Shown here: positions 24,798 through 33,035 of the stretch, piece after piece
How the letters are laid out: each line of letters starts with the position of its first letter
Position numbering within the stretch: position 1 is the first letter of the stretch
Assembly: GCA_019873645.1 (NCBI GenBank)
Contig: JAIOAX010000007.1
Coordinates: 62,001 to 126,000 of the forward strand
Length of the DNA: 64,000 nucleotides
Direction of reading: 5' to 3'
Source: Chloroflexota bacterium
Lineage (GTDB): Bacteria; Chloroflexota; Anaerolineae; B4-G1; SLSP01
Position numbers and translations under genes: made by a program
The notes under the pieces: generated by a model
What the model saw: the letters and a program-made list of their open reading frames with translations, nothing else
Told to the model about the DNA's origin: nothing
Database searches by the model: none

Positions 24798-26858
24798 ATG
24801 GGGAATCGTCAACCTGAATCGAGCCAGGACAAGAAAGTCGTGCCCGCCGATTTGGAAACCCGGCGGATGCGCGGCCTTTCCCAACGCCTGCGCCAGCCGT
24901 TGTCGCCTGAACCGGCGTCTGTAACGACCGTCGTTTCTCCGACGCCGGCCTCAGAGGCCGTGGCTACCAAAAGACAGCCACCTCCAGGCGGTGCTGAAAC
25001 CCGTGAGGTTGCTCCAAAGCCACAACTCTCTCCTGAAGGATTGTTGCCGGCCGGTGTGCAGCTCCAGGGACGCTATAAGGTTCTGGGGATTATCGGGATT
25101 GGTGGAATGGGCGCCGTTTATAAAGCGCAAGATTTACGTTTCCCCGCTGTGTTGCGCCTTTGCGCGGTGAAGGAGATGATCAACACAGCCACGGACGCCC
25201 AGGTGCGGCAGATGATCGTGCGCAACTTTGAGCGCGAGGCTAGTATCCTGGCAACTTTGAGCCACCCGGCGATTCCCCAGGTGTACGATTACTTCACCGA
25301 AGGCTCGCGGTGTTATCTGGTCGAGGAGTTCGTAACCGGCAAAGACCTCGAAGCGCGTTTGGCTGAAGTGGAAGGCTTCTTCCCGGAGAGCCAGGTTGTG
25401 GATTGGGCCATCCAGCTATGTGAGGTCCTTTCGTACTTGCACAATCACAAACCCCGTCCGATCATTTTCCGGGATCTGAAACCCTCGAACATCATGCTGG
25501 ATGATCATAACCGGATTCGCCTGGTTGATTTCGGGATCGCCAAACTCTTTCAAAGCGGTGAGAAAGGTACCATGATCGGTACGGAAGGTTATTCGCCGCC
25601 TGAACAGTACCGCGGCATTGCCGAACCCCGCGGCGACATCTACGCACTCGGCGCCACATTGCATCATCTGTTGAGTAAACAGGATCCGCGCCTTGAGCCG
25701 CCGTTTTCTTTCCATGAACGTCCGATTCACCGCACCAATCCCACCGTCTCCCGTGAACTGATTGAAGTTATTGATAAAGCGCTGGAATATGATGTCAACA
25801 AGCGCTGGGGATCGGCGGAAGAATTCAAACGTGCCTTGTTGTCCCGCGCTCCTATGAAAAGTAGTGGCGTTCAGGGTGAAACGACGGCCTTCGAGAGTGA
25901 TGTTATCAAGCCGATTTGGAAATTTGCCTGCGAGGATGAGGTACGGGGATCGGTTACCATCACTGCTGACACGGTTTTTGTACCTTCGTATGATCACAAC
26001 ATTTACGCACTGGATCGTGAGACCGGTAAGTTTAAGTGGAAGTACCCGACTGAAGCCGGCATTGTGTCCAAGCCCTGGGTGTCGGAGGGGATGGTTGTTT
26101 TTGGCTCGATAGACAAAGTGATCTATGCGGTGGATGCGAAGGCCGGACGCTTGTTGTGGACTGCGCCAACCCAGGGACGTATCTACTCTTCTCCCTATGG
26201 CGAACTGGGACACATCTTCATCGGTTCAGATGACCGGCAAATCTACGCCATCCATCAAATGTCGGGGCGACGCGCGTGGACCTATAGCGCAGATGGAGAA
26301 ATCCGCTCACGTCCACTGGTGGCCGAAAGTCTGATCCTTTTTGCGTGTCAGATGGGCACCGTGTATGCTTTGGGGCTCAATCGCGATCTGCGCTGGCGCT
26401 TCCGTGCGCGCCGTGGCTTTCTGGCGGCGCCGGTGATGCACAACGGTTTGATCTTCATTGGGTCTTTGGATACAAATTTCTATGCTGTAGATATGCGTTC
26501 TGGCTGGGCGGCGTGGAAGTATCGTACCGGTGGCGGGATCGTTTCCACGGCGGCGGTGTGGAAGGGCATGGTTTTCTTCGGTTCTGTGGATGGTTGTATC
26601 TATGCCCTGGACGCCGATGAGGGGCGTCTTGTCTGGCGACACCAGACAGAAAATCAGGTCACCGGTGGAGCGTGCGTTTACGAGGGTAACCTGTACATCG
26701 GGGGCGTAGATGGGATCCTCTATTGTTTCGATGCTCAGTCAGGAAAAGTGCGCTGGCATTATCAGACCGACGGGCCGATCACCGGAACACCGGAAGTGGA
26801 CGAAGGCATCATCTATGTCGGCTCTGCCGATCATTACGTATACGCTATCCCGGCGTAA
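24798..26858 (+). CDS. Ser/Thr protein kinase with C-terminal PQQ-type propeller
   Basis: After about 90 low-complexity P/T-rich residues comes a Hanks-type kinase: GIGGMGAVYKA loop, CAVKEM lysine, FRDLKPSN catalytic loop (about residue 225, F in place of the usual H), VDFGIAK and SPPEQYRG. Residues about 370-686 are a beta-propeller with repeated GxxYxGSxDxxxYALD-type blades (PQQ/BamB-like). No membrane helix is seen, so it acts in the cytoplasm and the propeller may bind a ligand or substrates. It is the first gene of a seven-gene operon with its antagonist phosphatase next. Confidence 0.92.
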   Translation: MGNRQPESSQDKKVVPADLETRRMRGLSQRLRQPLSPEPASVTTVVSPTPASEAVATKRQPPPGGAETREVAPKPQLSPEGLLPAGVQLQGRYKVLGIIGIGGMGAVYKAQDLRFPAVLRLCAVKEMINTATDAQVRQMIVRNFEREASILATLSHPAIPQVYDYFTEGSRCYLVEEFVTGKDLEARLAEVEGFFPESQVVDWAIQLCEVLSYLHNHKPRPIIFRDLKPSNIMLDDHNRIRLVDFGIAKLFQSGEKGTMIGTEGYSPPEQYRGIAEPRGDIYALGATLHHLLSKQDPRLEPPFSFHERPIHRTNPTVSRELIEVIDKALEYDVNKRWGSAEEFKRALLSRAPMKSSGVQGETTAFESDVIKPIWKFACEDEVRGSVTITADTVFVPSYDHNIYALDRETGKFKWKYPTEAGIVSKPWVSEGMVVFGSIDKVIYAVDAKAGRLLWTAPTQGRIYSSPYGELGHIFIGSDDRQIYAIHQMSGRRAWTYSADGEIRSRPLVAESLILFACQMGTVYALGLNRDLRWRFRARRGFLAAPVMHNGLIFIGSLDTNFYAVDMRSGWAAWKYRTGGGIVSTAAVWKGMVFFGSVDGCIYALDADEGRLVWRHQTENQVTGGACVYEGNLYIGGVDGILYCFDAQSGKVRWHYQTDGPITGTPEVDEGIIYVGSADHYVYAIPA

Positions 26859-26873
26859 AATCAAGGGGGGTGC

Positions 26874-27839
26874 ATGACCGGTATAAGCAAGTGGTTCCGT
26901 GACAAATTTACTCGATTGATGGGGCGCAAACCGTCGGGAGAGGGCACTGCAGACCTTTTTAAGAAGGCCGCGACGCCGCCAGGCGAATCTGCCTCATCCG
27001 TTGTGAACCTGCCAGTTTCCTTTGTAGAAGAGCCGCGACGCCGTTGGGAGGCCTCCGGCGCCTTTGCTGTGGGCTGGGCAACCGATATCGGTCGCGTGCG
27101 GGAGCATAATGAAGACGCGCTTCTGGTTGTCTATGGCGTGCATGAAGCGAACAGCGCGTTGCCGACCTTTGGGCTTTTTATGGTTGCCGATGGCATGGGC
27201 GGGCATCAGTCGGGCGAGATTGCCAGTTCTCTGGCATTGCGTATGGCAGCTAACCATTTGCTCGCGCAAATCTATATGCCCTTGCTCAGCGGTATAGAGC
27301 GCGGCGGCGACCAGCCGGCATTGACCGATGTCGTGCGGGAAGCCCTGGCCCTGGCGAACCGCACCGTGACCCGCGATTACCCCGGCAGCGGCAGCACCCT
27401 GACGTGTGGCATGATTCTGGAGGACCGCCTGTTCCTCGGCCATGTCGGTGATAGCCGGGCTTATCTTTTGCGTATCGGTCAAGCACCCAGACAGTTGACA
27501 AAAGATCATTCTTTGGTAAACCGTCTGGTAGAGATGGGACAGCTTCAGGCAGACGAGGCGGCGAACCACCCACAGCGCAATGTGTTGTATCGGGCCATCG
27601 GGCAGGGCGGCGCTTTGGAGATTGATGTATCCACTTACGCGCTCCTTACGGGGGACCGTTTGATGCTGTGTAGCGACGGGCTATGGGGCTTTGTCGAAGA
27701 GGCAGAGATCTGGCGGGTGATTGAACAAGCCGCCACACCGCAACAGGCCTGTGAACAGTTGGTCGCCGCAGCGAACGCCGCCGGTGGCAATGATAACATC
27801 ACCGTTATTTTGCTGGAAATTTGGCATAAACCAAAATAA
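26874..27839 (+). CDS. PP2C-family Ser/Thr phosphatase
   Basis: The 321-residue protein has the PP2C metal-binding motifs REHNEDA, VADGMGGHQSGE, GHVGDSRAYLL, CSDGLWGFV and GGNDNITV, giving the dinuclear Mn/Mg site. An N-terminal stretch of about 60 residues is variable and basic. It starts 15 bases after the kinase gene with an AAGGGGGG site, and is the expected antagonist of that kinase and of phosphorylated FHA partners in the operon. Confidence 0.94.
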   Translation: MTGISKWFRDKFTRLMGRKPSGEGTADLFKKAATPPGESASSVVNLPVSFVEEPRRRWEASGAFAVGWATDIGRVREHNEDALLVVYGVHEANSALPTFGLFMVADGMGGHQSGEIASSLALRMAANHLLAQIYMPLLSGIERGGDQPALTDVVREALALANRTVTRDYPGSGSTLTCGMILEDRLFLGHVGDSRAYLLRIGQAPRQLTKDHSLVNRLVEMGQLQADEAANHPQRNVLYRAIGQGGALEIDVSTYALLTGDRLMLCSDGLWGFVEEAEIWRVIEQAATPQQACEQLVAAANAAGGNDNITVILLEIWHKPK

Positions 27840-27855
27840 AATATAGGGTGTACCT

Positions 27856-29325
27856 ATGGCGCTCATTGATGCCCAGAAAGATTACTATGCCATTCTTGGG
27901 GTGATCCCGACCGCCGACGACGAGGCAATCAAACAGGCGTATCGGAAACTCGCGCGTGAGTATCACCCTGACAGCGGGCATGGCGATGTAGAACGTTTCC
28001 GCCAGGTACAAGAGGCCTACGAAGTCCTGCGCGATGGAGCGTTGCGTTTGGCTTATGACCGCCAACGCGAGCGGCGTGGACTTTCTGAGGACGCCCCGGT
28101 AACCTTTGAGTTGTTGCAGAGCCGTGCTTACCTGGCGCCATTGGACACGCCACAAGTCTTGTATGTGCTCGTGGATATTCGCTCCAAAGCCGAGTCACAG
28201 AAAGAGGCGTCCCGGCAACGCTTGAATATCGCCCTGGTGATTGATCGGAGTACCTCCATGAGTGGTGCACGGATGCAGAACGTGAAAGTCGCCGCGGCCG
28301 ATCTGCTAGACAGTCTTGACCCCCGCGATCGCCTGGCGCTGGTCACGTTCAGCGACCGGGCCGAGGTTTTGGCCCCCTCGGAGTGGGTGGAGAACGCACG
28401 GGCTTTCAAATCTGCCATTGCTTCGATGGTGCCCGGTGGTGGAACGGAAATCTATCAAGGACTGTTGGCCGGTTTGGAGGAAGTCCGGCGTCATGCTTCC
28501 GACGATATGGTCAACCACGTCATCCTCTTAACGGACGGACGGACCTATGGCGATGAGTTGCGTGCGCTTACCGAGGCGCGCCGTGCGGCGGCGGACGGCA
28601 TCACCATCTCGGCGTTTGGTATCGGTGAAGACTGGAATGACGAGTTCTTAGATGAACTGGCGCAGGGTGGGGGTGGGGTATCGCGCTATATCAGTTCGCC
28701 CTCGGATGTGCGCACTGTTCTGAAACAGCAGATCCAGAGTTTGAGCAATGTGTTGTTGCAACACATGAGGCTGGAAATCAACATGGCGCCGTATGTGCAA
28801 ATCCGTGGCGCGTATCGGGCTGCGCCCTATCTGGAGATTTTAAACCATCAAACCGGCAATGGGATTGCCCTGGGCAATTTATCTACAGGGGAGCCGGTTG
28901 TCGTAGTCCTGGAATTTGTGATTGAGCAAGCGGGTACCGGAGACCGACGCATTGTGCGTCTGGATTTGGTCGCCGAGCAGGCGGTGAATTCGGAAGAAAT
29001 TCGTTTGCGTCAAGATGTCAACGTCACCTTTACCCTGGACACGGTGGAAGAGCCGCCGCCGGCCAAGTTGATTAACCACCTGGCGCGCTTGAGTGTGTTT
29101 CAACTTCAGGAAAAAGCCTGGAAGGCCTTGCAGTCGGGGGATGTATCTCAGGCAACCCGCTACCTGGAATATGTGGCTACCCGTTTGTTTGATATGGGAC
29201 AGCGCGATCTGGGGCAGGCTGCTATGTTGGAAGTCGGACGTTTGTCTCATGGCGGCGATCCTACCAGGGAGGGGCGTAAGAAGCTGCGCTATGGCACGCG
29301 AGGTTTGATTGCTGCGGCGAATTGA
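27856..29325 (+). CDS. DnaJ domain-VWA domain protein
   Basis: Residues 8-70 are a J domain with the HPD motif ([10 protein letters not shown]). Residues about 118-290 are a von Willebrand factor A domain with the MIDAS motif DRSTSMSG and the later T and D positions ([20 protein letters not shown]). The C-terminal third is a beta-rich domain followed by helices. J domains recruit Hsp70, while VWA domains bind partners through a metal ion. In TerY-type systems a VWA protein is paired with a kinase and PP2C, as here. It is cytoplasmic, as no signal peptide is seen. Confidence 0.9.
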   Translation: MALIDAQKDYYAILGVIPTADDEAIKQAYRKLAREYHPDSGHGDVERFRQVQEAYEVLRDGALRLAYDRQRERRGLSEDAPVTFELLQSRAYLAPLDTPQVLYVLVDIRSKAESQKEASRQRLNIALVIDRSTSMSGARMQNVKVAAADLLDSLDPRDRLALVTFSDRAEVLAPSEWVENARAFKSAIASMVPGGGTEIYQGLLAGLEEVRRHASDDMVNHVILLTDGRTYGDELRALTEARRAAADGITISAFGIGEDWNDEFLDELAQGGGGVSRYISSPSDVRTVLKQQIQSLSNVLLQHMRLEINMAPYVQIRGAYRAAPYLEILNHQTGNGIALGNLSTGEPVVVVLEFVIEQAGTGDRRIVRLDLVAEQAVNSEEIRLRQDVNVTFTLDTVEEPPPAKLINHLARLSVFQLQEKAWKALQSGDVSQATRYLEYVATRLFDMGQRDLGQAAMLEVGRLSHGGDPTREGRKKLRYGTRGLIAAAN

Positions 29326-29352
29326 ACCCTGTATATTTTTAGGGAGGCCAGG

Positions 29353-29877
29353 ATGACTCAAAAAAATAAAATCATTTGCTCCTCATGTAATGCCGAAAAT
29401 TTACCTGGAACGCTCTTTTGTATTCAGTGTGGTACTTATCTCCCTTCAGGTGGGCCGTTGCGCACCGAGCCCTTGCCTGAGCAAGAAGAAGGACGCCTGG
29501 CTCGTCCGCGTCAGGAAGGGCGGGAGGATGAAGAACAAAGGGCGCTCAATATCGAGGTTGAAATCCTGAACACCGGGCGGAAAATTCTCCTCTCCGCCGA
29601 CCGTGAAATCCTTGTAGGACGTTTGGATGCGGCCCATGGCATTTTCCCGGAGCTGGACTTGACCACCGATGGCGGCCTCGAACAAGGCGTGTCGCGGCGT
29701 CATGCCCGTCTTTACACCCGGGAAGGCATGTGTTTCTTGGAAGACCTGGACAGCACCAACGGGACGTTTTTGAATGAAGAGCGGCTTACGCCTTATCTTC
29801 CTTACACTTTTCATGATGGCGACCTTGTGATGTTTGGAACGATGCGTTTGAAAGTGCATATTTATTCTAATCATTGA
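29353..29877 (+). CDS. Zinc ribbon-FHA domain protein
   Basis: The N-terminus has two CxxC pairs (ICSSCNAEN and CIQCGTY), a zinc ribbon. A charged linker follows, then an FHA domain (about residues 85-170) with GRLD, SRRHARL and LDSTNGTFLN. FHA domains bind phosphothreonine, so this protein is a likely target or adaptor of the upstream kinase. GGGAGG precedes the ATG. The length of 174 residues is normal for such proteins. Confidence 0.9.
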   Translation: MTQKNKIICSSCNAENLPGTLFCIQCGTYLPSGGPLRTEPLPEQEEGRLARPRQEGREDEEQRALNIEVEILNTGRKILLSADREILVGRLDAAHGIFPELDLTTDGGLEQGVSRRHARLYTREGMCFLEDLDSTNGTFLNEERLTPYLPYTFHDGDLVMFGTMRLKVHIYSNH

Positions 29878-29901
29878 TCCTTGCTACAGGAACGGTTCAT
29901 T

Positions 29902-30144
29902 ATGGCATATACAGTGTTGATCCATATCTTGAATGAAGATGCAATTGTGGGAGAGATCGAGGAACTGCCGGAGCAGAACTCTCCGTTTTTGGTGTTGACC
30001 TCACCGCGCTTGCGTGATGGGCGGGATGTCTCCTATTTTTTGCCGGAGACGCACACGGTGCTACTTCCCTGGAACCGCATCCACAGCGTTGAAATCTTGC
30101 CGACAGAGGGAGAGGAAAAGATTGTCACCTTCGTCCGTGAGTAA
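29902..30144 (+). CDS. Small conserved beta-rich protein of unknown function
   Basis: The 80-residue protein [22 protein letters not shown] is predicted to be mostly beta strands and carries [12 protein letters not shown] and [14 protein letters not shown]. The pattern of short strands ending in an I-x-x-V-E-I strand recalls Sm/Hfq-like barrels, but no family is recognised with confidence. I choose 29902 over the ATG at 29881 because AGGAACGG stands before it. Its position between the FHA and response-regulator genes suggests a role in the same pathway. Confidence 0.6.
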   Translation: MAYTVLIHILNEDAIVGEIEELPEQNSPFLVLTSPRLRDGRDVSYFLPETHTVLLPWNRIHSVEILPTEGEEKIVTFVRE

Positions 30145-30874
30145 CACTGACGTTCACCCTCTGGTCCTGGTGGTGGATGATGAACCCCGCATTATCCGCT
30201 TCGTGCGGATCAATCTGGAGATGGAGGGTTTTCGGGTCATTGAAGCCTCTAACGGTCTACAGGCCGTGGACGAGGTGCGTGAGAAAATGCCGGATGCGGT
30301 GCTCCTGGACGTTTCGATGCCGGAGATGGACGGTTTTGAGACCCTCCGCATGATCCGCGAAATTTCCAGCGTGCCGGTGGTGATGTTGACGGTGCGCAGT
30401 TCCGAGGAGGATAAGGTCCGGGGACTGGATCTTGGGGCGGACGATTACATTACCAAACCGTTCAGTCCGCGTGAGCTGGTGAGCCGCCTGCGCGCCGTTT
30501 TGCGTCGCGTACAGGCAACCACCCTGACCGCCTCTCCTTTGCTGGTCATTGATGACTACCTCAGTGTGGATTTCAATACGGGTGAGGTCATCGTGAATGG
30601 CGAGCGTATTAAGTTGCGCCCGACCGAGTTTCGCCTGTTGCGGCATCTGATCGAAAACGCCGGGTGGACGGTGCCTTATAGCACCCTGCTTTCTAAAGTG
30701 TGGGGCTACGAATATAAAGACGCGATTGCTTATTTGCGGCTGTATATTAACTATCTGCGAAAGAAAATCGAGCCAGACCTGGAGAACCCGCGTTATATTT
30801 TCACCGAACGAGGCATGGGGTATCGCTTTGTAGATTTTCGTCGCCAACAGATAGAAAGAGGAGAAGTACTGTGA
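30122..30874 (+). CDS. OmpR/PhoB-type response regulator
   Basis: An N-terminal REC domain ([28 protein letters not shown]) is followed by a winged-helix DNA-binding domain with [17 protein letters not shown] and a [12 protein letters not shown] end, so it is a transcription factor. The start is not an ATG: the TTG at 30122 is well spaced from GGAGAGG, and a GTG at 30137 is an alternative; both overlap the previous gene. No cognate histidine kinase lies in the operon. The nearest is the minus-strand REC-kinase at 21.5-22.8 kb. Confidence 0.9.
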   Translation: MSPSSVSNTDVHPLVLVVDDEPRIIRFVRINLEMEGFRVIEASNGLQAVDEVREKMPDAVLLDVSMPEMDGFETLRMIREISSVPVVMLTVRSSEEDKVRGLDLGADDYITKPFSPRELVSRLRAVLRRVQATTLTASPLLVIDDYLSVDFNTGEVIVNGERIKLRPTEFRLLRHLIENAGWTVPYSTLLSKVWGYEYKDAIAYLRLYINYLRKKIEPDLENPRYIFTERGMGYRFVDFRRQQIERGEVL

Positions 30875-31389
30875 AGGTTTACAAAATTGTTGTCACCGGG
30901 CCGTTTAATGCCGGTAAGACGGCTTTTATTCGCGCCGTCAGCGATATTGACATGGTCACAACCGAACGGCGGATTTCGGACCCACAAGTGGCAGTGACTG
31001 TAAAGCCCGAAACGACGGTAGCCATGGATTACGGACAGAAACGTTTAGGCGACGTGCTCCTGCACCTGTATGGGACGCCGGGACAGATGCGTTTTGAGTT
31101 CATGTGGCCCATTTTGGCGAAAGAGATGGATGCTTTTGTATTGCTTGTGGACAGCACCGACCGGGCCAGCTTTATGGATGCTAAGCAAGTCATTCGTCTG
31201 TTTCGCAAACAAGCCAAAGTGCCGTATGTGGTGGCGGCCAACAAACAGGATCGTTCTGTAGCATTGTCGCCGGCCGAAATCCGACGGCTTTTATCGCTGT
31301 CTGAAAATATCGCCGTGGTGCCTTGTGTGGCGCAAGACAGAGCCTCGGCCCTGAATGTACTGGAGCATCTCTGTCAACTTTTGGCGTAA
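30871..31389 (+). CDS. Small Ras-like GTPase (MglA/CvnD-type)
   Basis: The 172-residue G domain has P-loop [10 protein letters not shown], switch region YGTPGQMRF, and NKQD for guanine recognition. It belongs to the prokaryotic small GTPases often coded beside roadblock or signalling genes. The GTG start overlaps the stop of the response regulator gene (GTGA), so it is coupled to it. No GAP-like roadblock gene is present in the operon. It probably acts as a switch within the kinase-FHA pathway. Confidence 0.88.
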   Translation: MKVYKIVVTGPFNAGKTAFIRAVSDIDMVTTERRISDPQVAVTVKPETTVAMDYGQKRLGDVLLHLYGTPGQMRFEFMWPILAKEMDAFVLLVDSTDRASFMDAKQVIRLFRKQAKVPYVVAANKQDRSVALSPAEIRRLLSLSENIAVVPCVAQDRASALNVLEHLCQLLA

Positions 31390-31433
31390 TATCGGATAAA
31401 GGTATTCGGGGACCAGGGACCTGGAACCGGCTA

Positions 31434-31496
31434 GTGCCCTTATCCTCAATTCCCAATTCCTGCTCCCAAATCCCTAATCCCTAATCCCTGTTTTCT
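31434..31496. repeat. CCCTAAT-type heptamer repeat
   Basis: Units CCCAATT, CCCAAAT, CCCTAAT and CCCTAAT run together after the GTPase gene, as in the short tandem repeats known from cyanobacteria. Confidence 0.8.
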
Positions 31497-31509
31497 CAAG
31501 GAGCGTTGT

Positions 31510-31614
31510 ATGAGTCTACTGAAAAAACTAAAGATATCACCGCAGAGTCGCGGAGGGCGCAAAGATTTTTATATCGGATTCAATAAGATTAAGTCTTTCG
31601 CGTTTCATTACTAA
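31510..31614 (+). other. 34-codon reading frame with ribosome-binding site, probably a remnant
   Basis: AAGGAGCG stands before an ATG at 31510. The frame MSLLKKLKISPQSRGG enters the CCGCAGAG inverted repeat after ten codons and ends at 31614. I suspect a gene start interrupted or replaced by the repeat; real translation is unproven. Confidence 0.25.
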
Positions 31615-31668
31615 TTTTATTGATATAAACTTTAATTTTTCTCGGCGTTCTTTGCGTCTCTGCGGTGA
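31537..31668. repeat. TCACCGCAGAG inverted repeat pair
   Basis: TCACCGCAGAG (31537-31547) and CGCAAAGA (31558-31565) are matched by TCTTTGCG (31649-31656) and CTCTGCGGTGA (31658-31668), enclosing about 80 AT-rich bases. The element is a small palindrome-ended insertion-like unit of 132 bases. Confidence 0.75.
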
Positions 31669-31695
31669 ATTAAACTTTTTTCAGGAGAGTCTTGT

Positions 31696-32385
31696 ATGGG
31701 AATTCCAATGTACTATGTCTTTGGATTACCGGCCTTGATTCTGGCTTTATATGCTCAATGGCGCGTGACCTCGACGTACAACAAGTACCTGCGGATCCCT
31801 AGTGCGGCGCGCATGACGGGCTTGCAGGTCGCTCAGTATCTGATGCGGGCGACGGGATTGGCGTTGCGCATTGAGGGCGTTGGGGGGCAACTGACGGACC
31901 ACTACGACCCGCGCAATAAAGTGCTGCGCCTTTCTTCTGGTGTCGCGCAGTCCAGTTCGGTGGGCGCCGTCGCCGTGGTGGCGCATGAGATAGGGCATGC
32001 TCTGCAAGATGCCCAGGCGTTTGCCTTACTGCGCTTGCGTTCGGGACTCGTGCCGGTGGTCAATTTTACTTCGTGGTTGGGGCCGATCATCTTTCTGGTG
32101 GGGATGCTTTTGCAGTCCGAGCCATTAGCGACCGTGGGGGTGTATTTCGTCGCTGGCGCGGTCGTCTTCGCGTTGCTCACCTTGCCCGTAGAGCTGGACG
32201 CCAGCCGCCGCGCGATGCACTTGCTGGAACAGAGCGGCATTTTGGCCGACGAAACCTCGCTGCGCGGCGCGCGTAAGATGCTCTCGGCGGCGGCGCTGAC
32301 TTACGTTGCTGCGTTAGCGCAGGCCATCTCGACGATGCTGTATTACATCTTCCTCTTGAGTGGCAATCGGCGACGCCGCGCTTAG
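31696..32385 (+). CDS. YugP-like zinc metallopeptidase (Zn_peptidase_2)
   Basis: The 229-residue protein has an N-terminal membrane segment, the zinc motif AVVAHEIGHALQD (HExxH) at about residue 100 and two or three C-terminal membrane segments, the layout of YugP/DUF-type neutral zinc proteases. Such proteins are thought to act in membrane protein turnover. AGGAGAG lies ten bases before the ATG. The downstream Hsp20 gene starts only about 35 bases later. Confidence 0.88.
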   Translation: MGIPMYYVFGLPALILALYAQWRVTSTYNKYLRIPSAARMTGLQVAQYLMRATGLALRIEGVGGQLTDHYDPRNKVLRLSSGVAQSSSVGAVAVVAHEIGHALQDAQAFALLRLRSGLVPVVNFTSWLGPIIFLVGMLLQSEPLATVGVYFVAGAVVFALLTLPVELDASRRAMHLLEQSGILADETSLRGARKMLSAAALTYVAALAQAISTMLYYIFLLSGNRRRRA

Positions 32386-32419
32386 ACGCCAGGCCGTTAC
32401 GTACCGGGCAGGTGCAGCG

Positions 32420-32872
32420 ATGCGGTGGAAGTTGAATCCCATAGCGGATTGTATAGCTGTGCGCGACGCGGTAGCGCGTTTGTTGCACGACTCCCGCTTT
32501 ACACCAGCGCGCGTGCTGCGTGTTTTTCGACGTGAGACGGAGGCGCAGGTCAGTTTGCCGGTAGATGTGTATATAACGGCAGAGGATATTGTGGTCATGG
32601 CGGCAGTTCCGGGCCTCAAGCCGCGTGACCTGGAGATTAAAATCGAAGGCGATTGCCTGACGTTGCGCGGCAAATATCCACCCCCGGTGGCGAATGTTGC
32701 CTATGCGATGCAGGAATGTCCAACCGGCTATTTCAGCCGTACCTTGAAACTTAACGTCCCCGTGGATGCCCAACGCGCACAAGCCAGAATTCTGGACGGA
32801 CAACTTACGGTTGTGTTGCCCAAAATTCAGGCGGCGCAGTCGAAGGTGGTTCACCTGCGCGTGCAAGCCTGA
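32420..32872 (+). CDS. Hsp20/alpha-crystallin small heat-shock protein
   Basis: The 150-residue protein has an alpha-crystallin domain (about residues 45-140) with VDVYITAEDIVVMAAVPGL, LTLRGKY, GYFSRTLKLNVPVD and the closing GQLTVVLPK, matching the beta-strand pattern of the family. Small heat-shock proteins hold unfolded proteins without ATP. I place the start at 32420; the upstream in-frame ATG at 32360 lies within the peptidase gene. The terminator follows at 32900. Confidence 0.88.
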   Translation: MRWKLNPIADCIAVRDAVARLLHDSRFTPARVLRVFRRETEAQVSLPVDVYITAEDIVVMAAVPGLKPRDLEIKIEGDCLTLRGKYPPPVANVAYAMQECPTGYFSRTLKLNVPVDAQRAQARILDGQLTVVLPKIQAAQSKVVHLRVQA

Positions 32873-32899
32873 GCGATTTTCCACTAACTTCGCTTTTGA

Positions 32900-32940
32900 A
32901 GGCGAGCGCAGACAACGGCGGGTCTGCGCTTGCCTTTTGT
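32900..32940 (+). terminator. Rho-independent terminator after hsp20
   Basis: A 14-bp stem (32900-32913 with 32922-32935, one G-T pair) with an 8-base loop is followed by TTTTGT. Confidence 0.85.
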
Positions 32941-33035
32941 ATGTCCTGCATTAAGATCAAGTCATGTGCAGCCGATGTCATAAAAACCATCCTCAATTGC
33001 CATTATGGTCTCATTGTGACCTTATAGGGAGACGT

